DNA of 5,869 bases from Fimbriimonadales bacterium (GTDB lineage Bacteria > Armatimonadota > Fimbriimonadia > Fimbriimonadales > GBS-DC): the NCBI GenBank assembly GCA_026416655.1, contig JAOAES010000354.1:1-5869 (forward strand), written 5' to 3'. The notes beneath the pieces were generated by a model. It was not told the DNA's origin. It ran no database searches and saw only the letters and a program-made list of their open reading frames with translations. Of this stretch, positions 1 to 5,869 are shown piece after piece. Both the position numbers and the translations under genes were made by a program. Within the stretch, counting starts at the first letter, position 1, and every line of letters starts with the position of its first letter.

Positions 1-141
1 GTAGGGCTGGTACTCGGCAAGCCCGTTCTTGCTCAGCACGCGCGTAATCGCGGCGGTCAGCGTCGTCTTACCGTGGTCAACGTGCCCGATGGTGCCGATG
101 TTCACGTGCGGCTTCGTGCGTTCAAATTTCTGTCGTGCCAT
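1..141 (-). CDS. tuf: Elongation factor Tu, N-terminal part (cut by the left window edge)
   Basis: EF-Tu is the cytoplasmic GTPase that carries aminoacyl-tRNA to the ribosomal A site. Only the first 47 codons are present and the frame is open to base 1. The protein begins MARQKFERTKPHVNIGTIGH and runs into the P-loop GHVDHGKT (about residues 19-26), followed by TLTAAITRVLSKNGLAEY, a typical EF-Tu start. The ATG at 141-139 has a strong Shine-Dalgarno, AGGAGGAG, a few bases upstream, and the sequence before it belongs to fusA in another frame. It is the last visible gene of the str operon, 12 nt after the fusA stop, and is probably expressed from the rpsL promoter. The switch regions and domains 2 and 3 lie outside the window. 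The family call is essentially certain from the P-loop and the fusA neighbour. Confidence 0.98.
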   Translation of the reverse strand, partial: MARQKFERTKPHVNIGTIGHVDHGKTTLTAAITRVLSKNGLAEYQPY

Positions 142-145
142 TGTT

Positions 146-153
146 CTCTCCTC

Positions 154-156
<3 letters not shown>
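146..156 (-). promoter_or_regulatory. tuf Shine-Dalgarno overlapping the fusA stop codon
   Basis: On the minus strand the sequence reads TAGGAGGAGAG. TAG (156-154) is the fusA stop, and its AG begins the purine-rich ribosome-binding site for the tuf ATG at 141. A ribosome ending fusA therefore sits on the tuf initiation site, which suggests coupled translation (inference). Confidence 0.85.
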
Positions 157-2250
<2,094 letters not shown>

Positions 2251-2257
2251 GATTATT

Positions 2258-2267
2258 TACCTCCTTA
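2258..2267 (-). promoter_or_regulatory. fusA Shine-Dalgarno built from the rpsG stop codon
   Basis: The minus strand reads TAAGGAGGTAA. The TAA at 2267-2265 ends rpsG and its AA starts the near-perfect anti-16S match AAGGAGGT, about 8 nt before the fusA ATG. This is the same stop-within-SD arrangement as at the fusA-tuf junction. Confidence 0.85.
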
Positions 2268-2738
2268 CCAACGATAGTGGGCGAACGCGCGGTTCGCTTC
2301 CGCCATACGGTGGGTATCTTCGCGTTTTTTGTAAGCGCCGCCTGTTTTGTTGTAGGCGTCGATAATCTCTTGCGCCAAGCGTTCGTGGGCAGGTCGTCCC
2401 GATTTTTTGCGTTGCAGCGAGGTCACAATCCAGCGGATGGCGAGCGAGCGGCGGCGTTCGGCGCGCACTTCCATAGGCACCTGGTAGGTCTGTCCGCCCA
2501 CACGGCGCGGGCGCACCTCGACCTGCGGAGCGACATTTTCGATGGCTTGTTCGAACACTTCCATGGCGGGCTTGCCCGTTTTTTGCTCCACGATTTGCAT
2601 CGCGTCGTAGAAGATACGCTCCGCGACCGCTTTCTTGCCGCCTTTCATCATACGATTGATGAATCGGGCGACCAGCTCGCTATCATAGACTGGATCGGGC
2701 AACACTACACGCTTCGGAACGGGACCTTTTCTTGGCAT
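2265..2738 (-). CDS. rpsG: 30S ribosomal protein S7
   Basis: S7 is a primary binder of the 16S rRNA 3' major domain; it starts assembly of the 30S head and lines the E site. The 157-residue protein has normal family length and starts MPRKGPVPKR. The N-terminal helical part carries the basic patch NRMMKGGKKAVAE (28-40). The beta-hairpin region VEVRPRRVGGQTYQVPMEVR (73-92) and the C-terminal segment KKREDTHRMAEANRAFAHYRW (137-157, positions of the conserved KREDxHRMAEANRAFAHY stretch) are typical of bacterial S7. The ATG at 2738 has a GGAGGAG ribosome-binding site (2753-2747). It is second in the str operon, 18 nt after rpsL. In E. coli S7 represses this operon at a structured rpsL-rpsG spacer; the spacer here looks too short for that site. 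Confidence 0.99.
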   Translation of the reverse strand: MPRKGPVPKRVVLPDPVYDSELVARFINRMMKGGKKAVAERIFYDAMQIVEQKTGKPAMEVFEQAIENVAPQVEVRPRRVGGQTYQVPMEVRAERRRSLAIRWIVTSLQRKKSGRPAHERLAQEIIDAYNKTGGAYKKREDTHRMAEANRAFAHYRW

Positions 2739-2756
2739 AATCGTCTCTCCTCCAGA

Positions 2757-3164
2757 TTACTTCTTCGCCTTGGGGCGTTTCGAGCCGTACTTCGAGCGTC
2801 CCTGCATGCGTCGGTCTTGGTTGCGGGTGGTGGGCTGGGTTTCGATGCCGGCGCAGTCCAGCGTGCCGCGTATGATATGATAGCGCACGCCGGGCAGGTC
2901 TTTCACGCGCCCGCCGCGCACCAGCACGACCGAGTGTTCCTGCAGGTTGTGCCCGATACCGGGGATGTACGCCGTGATTTCGACGCCGTTGGTCAGGCGC
3001 ACGCGCGCGACCTTACGAAGCGCGGAGTTCGGCTTCTTCGGCGTCATCGTGCGCACGATGGTACAGACGCCCCGTCGCTGCGGGCAGCCCTGCAGCGCAG
3101 GCGACTTCGTCTTCCGTATCTTCGGCTTGCGCCCCTTGCGTACTAACTGATTAATCGTCGGCAT
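2757..3164 (-). CDS. rpsL: 30S ribosomal protein S12
   Basis: S12 sits at the 30S decoding centre and helps control tRNA selection accuracy. The start chosen is the ATG at 3164, giving MPTINQLVRKGRKPK and 135 residues. It matches the family start and has GGAGG at 3176-3172 with 7-nt spacing; an earlier in-frame ATG at 3209 would add 15 residues unlike any S12. TPKKPNSALRK contains K43, and GGRVKDLPGVRYH contains K88 and D89, the sites of streptomycin-resistance changes and of the known beta-methylthiolation; both lysines are the normal, drug-sensitive residues. The protein is 11 residues longer than E. coli S12: numbering matches through C104, then there are 9 extra residues before RSKYG (123-127) and 2 at the tail. 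First gene of the str operon, behind a long leader. Confidence 0.99.
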   Translation of the reverse strand: MPTINQLVRKGRKPKIRKTKSPALQGCPQRRGVCTIVRTMTPKKPNSALRKVARVRLTNGVEITAYIPGIGHNLQEHSVVLVRGGRVKDLPGVRYHIIRGTLDCAGIETQPTTRNQDRRMQGRSKYGSKRPKAKK

Positions 3165-3169
3165 ACATG

Positions 3170-3189
3170 CGCCTCCATAGGCTGGAGCG
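3170..3189 (-). promoter_or_regulatory. Hairpin sequestering the rpsL ribosome-binding site
   Basis: On the minus strand CTCCA (3187-3183) and TGGAG (3177-3173) form a perfect 5-bp stem around a 5-nt loop, extended by two more pairs past one bulged G. The rpsL Shine-Dalgarno GGAGG (3176-3172) lies almost wholly in the 3' arm. Whether it forms in the full transcript is an inference. Confidence 0.45.
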
Positions 3190-3190
3190 T

Positions 3191-3227
3191 AAAAGAAAGC
3201 CCCTCGCACGCGGGGTGGAGAGGCTCT
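3191..3227 (-). terminator. Intrinsic terminator candidate inside the rpsL leader
   Basis: Reading the minus strand, AGCCTCTC (3225-3218) pairs with GAGGGGCT (3205-3198), one pair being U-G, around a 12-nt loop. Two further pairs (one G-U) extend it into the tail. The stem runs directly into a U-rich tract, UUUCUUUU (3198-3191). The plus strand has no T tract after the stem, so the direction is toward rpsL. It ends about 27 nt before the rpsL ATG, with no other minus-strand gene upstream to terminate. Confidence 0.6.
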
Positions 3228-3248
3228 AATCGCCCTGCAGGGCGCGTT

Positions 3249-3335
3249 TCAGCTTCCTTCACAACGCCGCTTGCGGCGTCGTTTTTCATACCTCATCCCG
3301 CGTGCAAAGCCACGCTCTCTTAGGGTGTGGTTCAT
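3249..3335 (-). CDS. Possible 28-codon leader peptide upstream of rpsL
   Basis: An ATG at 3335 opens a 28-codon frame ending in TGA at 3251-3249, wholly inside the str leader. The peptide starts MNHTLRERGFARG and has a basic cluster KRRRKRR near residues 18-24. A GGAGG lies 14 nt before the ATG, farther than ideal, and the ATG is in the 3' arm of a 7-bp hairpin. The basic cluster coincides with a GC-rich inverted repeat, so it may be only a by-product of RNA structure. I recognise no family. If translated it could act as an attenuator leader peptide sensing arginyl-tRNA or general translation rate. Weakly supported. Confidence 0.25.
   Translation of the reverse strand: MNHTLRERGFARGMRYEKRRRKRRCEGS
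3261..3286 (+). terminator. Terminator-like hairpin with T run, plus strand
   Basis: ACAACGCCG (3261-3269) and CGGCGTCGT (3274-3282) pair with one A-C mismatch around a CTTG tetraloop, followed by TTTTT (3282-3286). On the plus strand this has the form of a short intrinsic terminator. No plus-strand gene ends here, so it could stop antisense transcription leaving the str region, or it may simply be a leader hairpin of the opposite strand, where a G-U pair replaces the mismatch. Confidence 0.35.
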
Positions 3336-3385
3336 AGTTAGGTAATGAACCTCCAGCGTTCGCCGAGAATGGCTACGCCCCAGCG

Positions 3386-3400
3386 GGCTATATTATAGCC
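3386..3400. repeat. Perfect inverted repeat covering the divergent -10 region
   Basis: GGCTATA-T-TATAGCC is a 7-1-7 perfect inverted repeat. It contains the minus-strand TATAAT of the str promoter and, on the plus strand, TATATT (3389-3394), a 5/6 match to a -10 box. It may be a symmetric, bidirectional -10 element or an operator placed on the promoter. Confidence 0.6.
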
Positions 3401-3421
3401 GATTGTATTCAAAAAAGTCAA
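3392..3421 (-). promoter_or_regulatory. Promoter of the str operon (sigma70-type)
   Basis: On the minus strand TTGACT (3421-3416, 5/6 match to TTGACA) and TATAAT (3397-3392, perfect) are separated by 18 bp, partly filled by a T-rich stretch. Transcription would start near 3385. It is the only close match to both boxes that I see upstream of rpsL. Confidence 0.75.
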
Positions 3422-3436
3422 GGGGGCAGGAGCGGG

Positions 3437-3442
3437 TATACT
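3437..3442 (+). promoter_or_regulatory. Possible -10 box for hppA
   Basis: TATACT matches 5/6 of the -10 consensus and would start transcription near 3449, giving an hppA leader of about 38 nt. No good -35 box is present at 16-18 bp spacing. The TATATT at 3389-3394 is a competing candidate. Which one is used cannot be told from sequence. Confidence 0.35.
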
Positions 3443-3470
3443 CTCGGCGCGTTGCAGAAGCACACGAAAC

Positions 3471-3480
3471 GAAGGAGGAG
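3471..3480 (+). promoter_or_regulatory. hppA ribosome-binding site that decides the start
   Basis: GAAGGAGGAG precedes the ATG at 3487, with 8 nt between AAGGAGG and the ATG. It selects this start over the in-frame TTG at 3403, which would lengthen the protein by 28 polar and charged residues and overlaps the str promoter. Confidence 0.9.
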
Positions 3481-3486
3481 GCGACT

Positions 3487-5481
3487 ATGGAGGTTCTACA
3501 GATTGTTCCCTACGCCGCTCCCGTGCTTGGCGGGGCGGGCATTTTGTTAGCAGGATTAAACTACTGGATGGTCACGCGTCGTCCCGACGGCAACGAGACG
3601 ATGCGCACCTATGCGCAAGCGATTCACGACGGTGCGATGACCTTCCTTAAGCGTGAGTATATAGCGATTACGCTGTTTGCGATAGTGCTGTTCGCCGTGC
3701 TGACCTTCGCGTTCTATCAGAGCGCGCCGTGGATTGGCGGCGCGTATCTGTTCGGCGCGTTCAGCTCGATGCTGGCAGGCTTTATCGGCATGAAGGCGTC
3801 TACGCGCAGCGGGGTGCGCTCTACGGAGGCGGCGCGTACTGGCGGCATGGGCGAAGCGCTCGTGGTCGCGTTCACGGGCGGCTCGGTGATGGGGCTGGCG
3901 GTCGCCGCGCTCGGCTTGCTGGGCGTGGGGCTAATCGTGCTGCTGGAGCAGGCGAATTTCGCCACGCTGGCGCAGTACCTCACGGGCTACTCGATGGGCG
4001 CGTCGTCCGTCGCGCTGTTCGCCCGTGTGGGCGGCGGCATCTACACGAAAGCCGCCGACGTCGGAGCCGACCTCGTGGGCAAGGTGGAAGCAGGCATCCC
4101 CGAAGACGACCCGCGCAACCCCGCCGTGCTTGCCGATAATGTGGGCGACAACGTGGGCGACACGGCAGGCATGGGCGCGGACCTGTTCGAAAGCTACGTC
4201 GGCTCGGTGATTGCCGCCGCCGTGATTGCCGTGACCTTCTACAAAGGCAACGAACTCCCCTATATCATCCTGCCCCTCGCGCTGATTGCGTTCGGGCTGA
4301 TTGCGTCGGTGCTGGGTGTGTTTTCGATACGCGCGTTCCGCAGCGTGGATCCCCAGCTCGCGCTCAACGGCTCGACGATTGTCTCTATTTTGCTGTTCGT
4401 GGTGGGCGCGGCGTTCATCACCAACGCGCTGGTGGGTAGCCTCGCGCCCTACTGGGCGGTGCTGGCGGGCTTGTTCGCGGGCGTGTTCATCGGCGCGGTG
4501 AGCCAATATTACACCAGCGGTCCGCCCATCCGTGAGATTGCGAAATCCTCGCGCTTCGGCGTCGCGCCGAACATCCTGTCGGGGATTGGCGTGGGCTACC
4601 TCAGCACGGTGCTGCCCCTGCTCGGTATCGCCGCAGCCATCTGGGTGGCGTTCGCGACCAATGGGCTGTATGGCATCGCGCTGGCAGGCGTGGGGATGCT
4701 CGCCACAATTGGGATTGTGATGAGCACCGACAGCTACGGCCCGATTGCCGATAACGCGGGCGGTATTGCGGAGGTGGCAGGCTTTGGCGAGAGCGTGCGC
4801 AAAATCACCGATAAACTCGACTCGTTGGGCAACACGACCGCTGCGATTGGCAAGGGCTTCGCGATTGGCAGCGCGGCGCTGACCGCTCTCGCCCTGTTCG
4901 CCGCCTACCAGAGCCAGACCGGGCTACAGGCGATTAACCTCGTAAATCCACAGACGCTGATTGGCATGCTGATTGGTATCGCGATGCCGAGCCTGTTCGC
5001 CGCGCTGACCCTGAAAGCCGTCAGTCGCGCCTCCGACCAGATGGTGGAGGAGGTGCGCCGCCAGTTCCGCGAGCTGGGACTGCTCGAAGGCAAGGGTAAG
5101 CCCGACTACAACCGCTGTATCGATATTGTGACCAGCGCGTCGCTGCGCGAGATGATCCTGCCGGGCGCGATTGCCGTGATTGCGCCGCTGGTAGTGGGCT
5201 TTGTGCTGGGCGCGGAGGCGTTGGGCGGATTCCTCGCGGGCGCGCTCGGTATGGGCGTCGTGACAGGGCTGATGATGGCAAACGCCGGCGGCGCATGGGA
5301 CAACGCCAAGAAATACATCGAAGAGGGACACGAAGGCGGCAAAGGCAGCGAGGTCCATAAAGCCGCCGTCGTGGGCGATACCGTCGGCGACCCGTTCAAG
5401 GACACCACGGGACCCAGCATGAACATCCTCATCAAGCTGATGAGCATCGTCGCGCTGGTGTTTGCGCCGTTGTTTAAGTAA
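3487..5481 (+). CDS. hppA: Membrane-bound ion-translocating pyrophosphatase, K+-dependent type
   Basis: This integral membrane enzyme hydrolyses pyrophosphate and couples it to pumping H+ or Na+ across the membrane. The 664-residue length is normal for prokaryotic members, and I count about 16 hydrophobic segments. Active-site motifs are intact: GGGIYTKAADVGADLVGKVE (182-201), EDDPRNP (206-212), DNVGDNVGD (217-225), TDSYGPIADNAGG (414-426), NAGGAWDNAKKYIE (599-612) and GDTVGDPFKDTTGPS (630-644). GNTTAAIGKG (448-457) has Ala452 and Gly455, the pair seen in K+-dependent enzymes where K+-independent ones have Lys and Thr. GADLFES (230-236) places Glu235 where Na+-pumping members such as the Thermotoga enzyme carry their gate glutamate, so Na+ transport is likely but not proved; a dual Na+/H+ pump is possible. 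It is divergent from the str operon and followed by glyS. Confidence 0.98.
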   Translation: MEVLQIVPYAAPVLGGAGILLAGLNYWMVTRRPDGNETMRTYAQAIHDGAMTFLKREYIAITLFAIVLFAVLTFAFYQSAPWIGGAYLFGAFSSMLAGFIGMKASTRSGVRSTEAARTGGMGEALVVAFTGGSVMGLAVAALGLLGVGLIVLLEQANFATLAQYLTGYSMGASSVALFARVGGGIYTKAADVGADLVGKVEAGIPEDDPRNPAVLADNVGDNVGDTAGMGADLFESYVGSVIAAAVIAVTFYKGNELPYIILPLALIAFGLIASVLGVFSIRAFRSVDPQLALNGSTIVSILLFVVGAAFITNALVGSLAPYWAVLAGLFAGVFIGAVSQYYTSGPPIREIAKSSRFGVAPNILSGIGVGYLSTVLPLLGIAAAIWVAFATNGLYGIALAGVGMLATIGIVMSTDSYGPIADNAGGIAEVAGFGESVRKITDKLDSLGNTTAAIGKGFAIGSAALTALALFAAYQSQTGLQAINLVNPQTLIGMLIGIAMPSLFAALTLKAVSRASDQMVEEVRRQFRELGLLEGKGKPDYNRCIDIVTSASLREMILPGAIAVIAPLVVGFVLGAEALGGFLAGALGMGVVTGLMMANAGGAWDNAKKYIEEGHEGGKGSEVHKAAVVGDTVGDPFKDTTGPSMNILIKLMSIVALVFAPLFK

Positions 5482-5494
5482 CCCTTACCCCTGC

Positions 5495-5521
5495 CCCCTC
5501 TCTCACCGTGTGGGAGAGGGG
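5495..5521. repeat. 12-bp inverted repeat after hppA, possible terminator or dispersed repeat
   Basis: CCCCTCTCTCAC (5495-5506) and GTGGGAGAGGGG (5510-5521) form a 12-bp stem with one U-G pair and a 3-nt CGT loop, 13 nt after the hppA stop. No T tract follows, so it is not a textbook intrinsic terminator, though it may block 3' decay or help ending. A second pyrimidine run (5532-5540) could compete by pairing with GGGAGAG (5512-5518). From memory, C-rich/G-rich hairpins of this kind occur as dispersed intergenic repeats in some genomes. Confidence 0.55.
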
Positions 5522-5563
5522 CTGCTCAACGTCTCTCCCCTATAGCCGTCGTGCAGCCCATGT

Positions 5564-5575
5564 GCTTGAGCAAGC
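5564..5575. repeat. Short inverted repeat upstream of the glyS -10 box
   Basis: GCTTG-AG-CAAGC is a perfect 5-2-5 inverted repeat ending 18 bp before the TATAAT, so it overlaps the place where a -35 box would be. It might be a regulator site. At this length chance is also possible. Confidence 0.3.
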
Positions 5576-5590
5576 GCCAGATACGCCGTT

Positions 5591-5603
5591 CGGTATAATA
5601 CCG
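5591..5603 (+). promoter_or_regulatory. glyS promoter: palindromic perfect -10 box
   Basis: TATAAT (5594-5599) is a perfect -10 box lying in the inverted repeat CGGTAT-A-ATACCG. Transcription would start about 6-8 bases downstream, at or just before the glyS ATG at 5608. No good -35 box is seen at 16-18 bp; TTGAGC (5566-5571) is 22 bp away, too far for normal use. Confidence 0.6.
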
Positions 5604-5607
5604 CCCG

Positions 5608-5869
5608 ATGGAACGGGCGACCTTATTGCTGGAGATAGGATGCGAAGAGATTCCCGCAGCGTTTATGCGCGGCGCACTGGCGCAGCTTCAGGAGAAGCTG
5701 TCCGAACTGCTCGATGACTCGCGCCTGCAGTACGGCGAGATACGTACACTGGGCACGCCGCGCCGTTTGATTGCCCTCGTCGCTGAGGTCGCTCTGCAAC
5801 AGACGCCGGAGGAACGCATCGTGCGCGGTCCCGCCAAACGCGCCTGCTTCGACGCGCAAGGCAACCCCA
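5608..5869 (+). CDS. glyS: Glycyl-tRNA synthetase beta subunit, N-terminal part (cut by the right window edge)
   Basis: GlyS is the tRNA-binding beta subunit of the bacterial alpha2-beta2 glycyl-tRNA synthetase, which charges tRNA-Gly using ATP and releases pyrophosphate. The first 87 codons are present and open to the edge. The start MERATLLLEIGCEEIPAAFM matches the family LLEIGxEELP opening. GEIRTLGTPRRLIALV (43-58) matches the GTPRRL motif, and VRGPAKRACFDAQGNP (72-87) the RGPxxxxAFDxxGNP motif. The ATG at 5608 is forced: an in-frame TAA at 5596-5598 precedes it, with no start codon between, and the next in-frame ATG is codon 20, inside conserved sequence. No Shine-Dalgarno is visible; the mRNA is probably leaderless. 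The alpha-subunit gene glyQ is not upstream, and the beta sequence begins at the start codon, so this is not an alpha-beta fusion. Confidence 0.97.
   Translation, partial: MERATLLLEIGCEEIPAAFMRGALAQLQEKLSELLDDSRLQYGEIRTLGTPRRLIALVAEVALQQTPEERIVRGPAKRACFDAQGNP

Larger units (their letters stand above)
3165..3385 (-). promoter_or_regulatory. Long structured leader of the str operon, candidate attenuator
   Basis: The only good minus-strand promoter upstream of rpsL places the transcript start near 3385, so about 220 nt precede the rpsL ATG. In RNA order I see: a hairpin GGUUCAU-N9-AUGAACC (3351-3329); a GC-rich hairpin with a CAAG loop (3282-3261); a 14-nt perfect palindrome (3244-3231); an intrinsic-terminator candidate (3227-3191); and a hairpin covering the rpsL Shine-Dalgarno (3189-3170). 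A 28-codon reading frame lies at 3335-3249. No minus-strand gene lies upstream, so the terminator can only act on this leader or on a separate small RNA. I do not recognise a named riboswitch or ribosomal-protein leader class. An alternative is a free-standing RNA of about 195 nt ending at the terminator. Confidence 0.55.

Noticed and set aside
2277..3146. A 289-codon plus-strand open frame across rpsG and rpsL
   Set aside because: It is antisense to two certain ribosomal protein genes and spans their junction, so it is a shadow of GC-rich codon bias.
3165..3209. N-terminal extension of rpsL from an ATG at 3209
   Set aside because: The added 15 residues are foreign to S12, whereas the ATG at 3164 has the family start and a well-spaced Shine-Dalgarno.
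3403..3486. N-terminal extension of hppA from a TTG at 3403
   Set aside because: The added residues are polar and charged, the TTG has no ribosome-binding site and overlaps the divergent promoter, while the ATG at 3487 has an excellent Shine-Dalgarno.
5560..5598. A 12-codon upstream frame (MCLSKRQIRRSV) before glyS, ending in the -10 box
   Set aside because: It lies upstream of the predicted transcript start and has no ribosome-binding site, so it is probably not transcribed with glyS.
5623..5859. A 78-codon minus-strand frame opposite glyS
   Set aside because: It is antisense to a recognisable GlyS N-terminus and has no start signals or family likeness.

Overview
The window has a compact housekeeping layout from a fairly GC-rich bacterium. 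I cannot name the lineage with confidence. The rpsL-rpsG-fusA-tuf order is the classic bacterial str operon. The separate glyS shows a bacterial-type (alpha2-beta2) glycyl-tRNA synthetase. A K+-dependent-type membrane pyrophosphatase beside these genes would fit several deep-branching or thermophilic phyla, but that placement is an inference.

Left part (1-3164, all minus strand): rpsL (S12), rpsG (S7), fusA (EF-G) and the first 47 codons of tuf (EF-Tu, running off the left edge). They form a tight operon with gaps of 18, 14 and 12 nt. At two of the three junctions the stop codon of one gene is part of the Shine-Dalgarno sequence of the next, which points to translational coupling.

Middle (3165-3486, 322 bases between divergent genes): a near-consensus sigma70-type promoter (TTGACT-N18-TATAAT, minus strand) lies far upstream of rpsL and implies a leader of about 220 nt. 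The leader has several hairpins, a possible 28-codon Arg-rich reading frame, a strong intrinsic-terminator candidate reading toward rpsL, and a hairpin that buries the rpsL Shine-Dalgarno. This looks like an attenuator for the str operon and is the most interesting part of the window. The -10 box sits in a perfect inverted repeat, so it may also fire rightward toward the pyrophosphatase gene.

Right part (3487-5869, plus strand): hppA, a complete 664-residue membrane-bound, ion-pumping pyrophosphatase with sequence marks of the K+-dependent class and a glutamate at the position typical of Na+ pumps. After a 126-bp gap holding a 12-bp hairpin and a palindromic TATAAT box comes the start of glyS (glycyl-tRNA synthetase beta subunit, 87 codons, cut by the window edge). 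glyS seems to be transcribed as a leaderless mRNA: its ATG is 8 bases after the -10 box, and an in-frame stop inside the -10 box rules out an earlier start.

The genes share a translation theme: ribosomal proteins, two elongation factors, a tRNA synthetase that releases pyrophosphate, and an enzyme that turns pyrophosphate hydrolysis into an ion gradient. That the last link is functional rather than accidental is only an inference.
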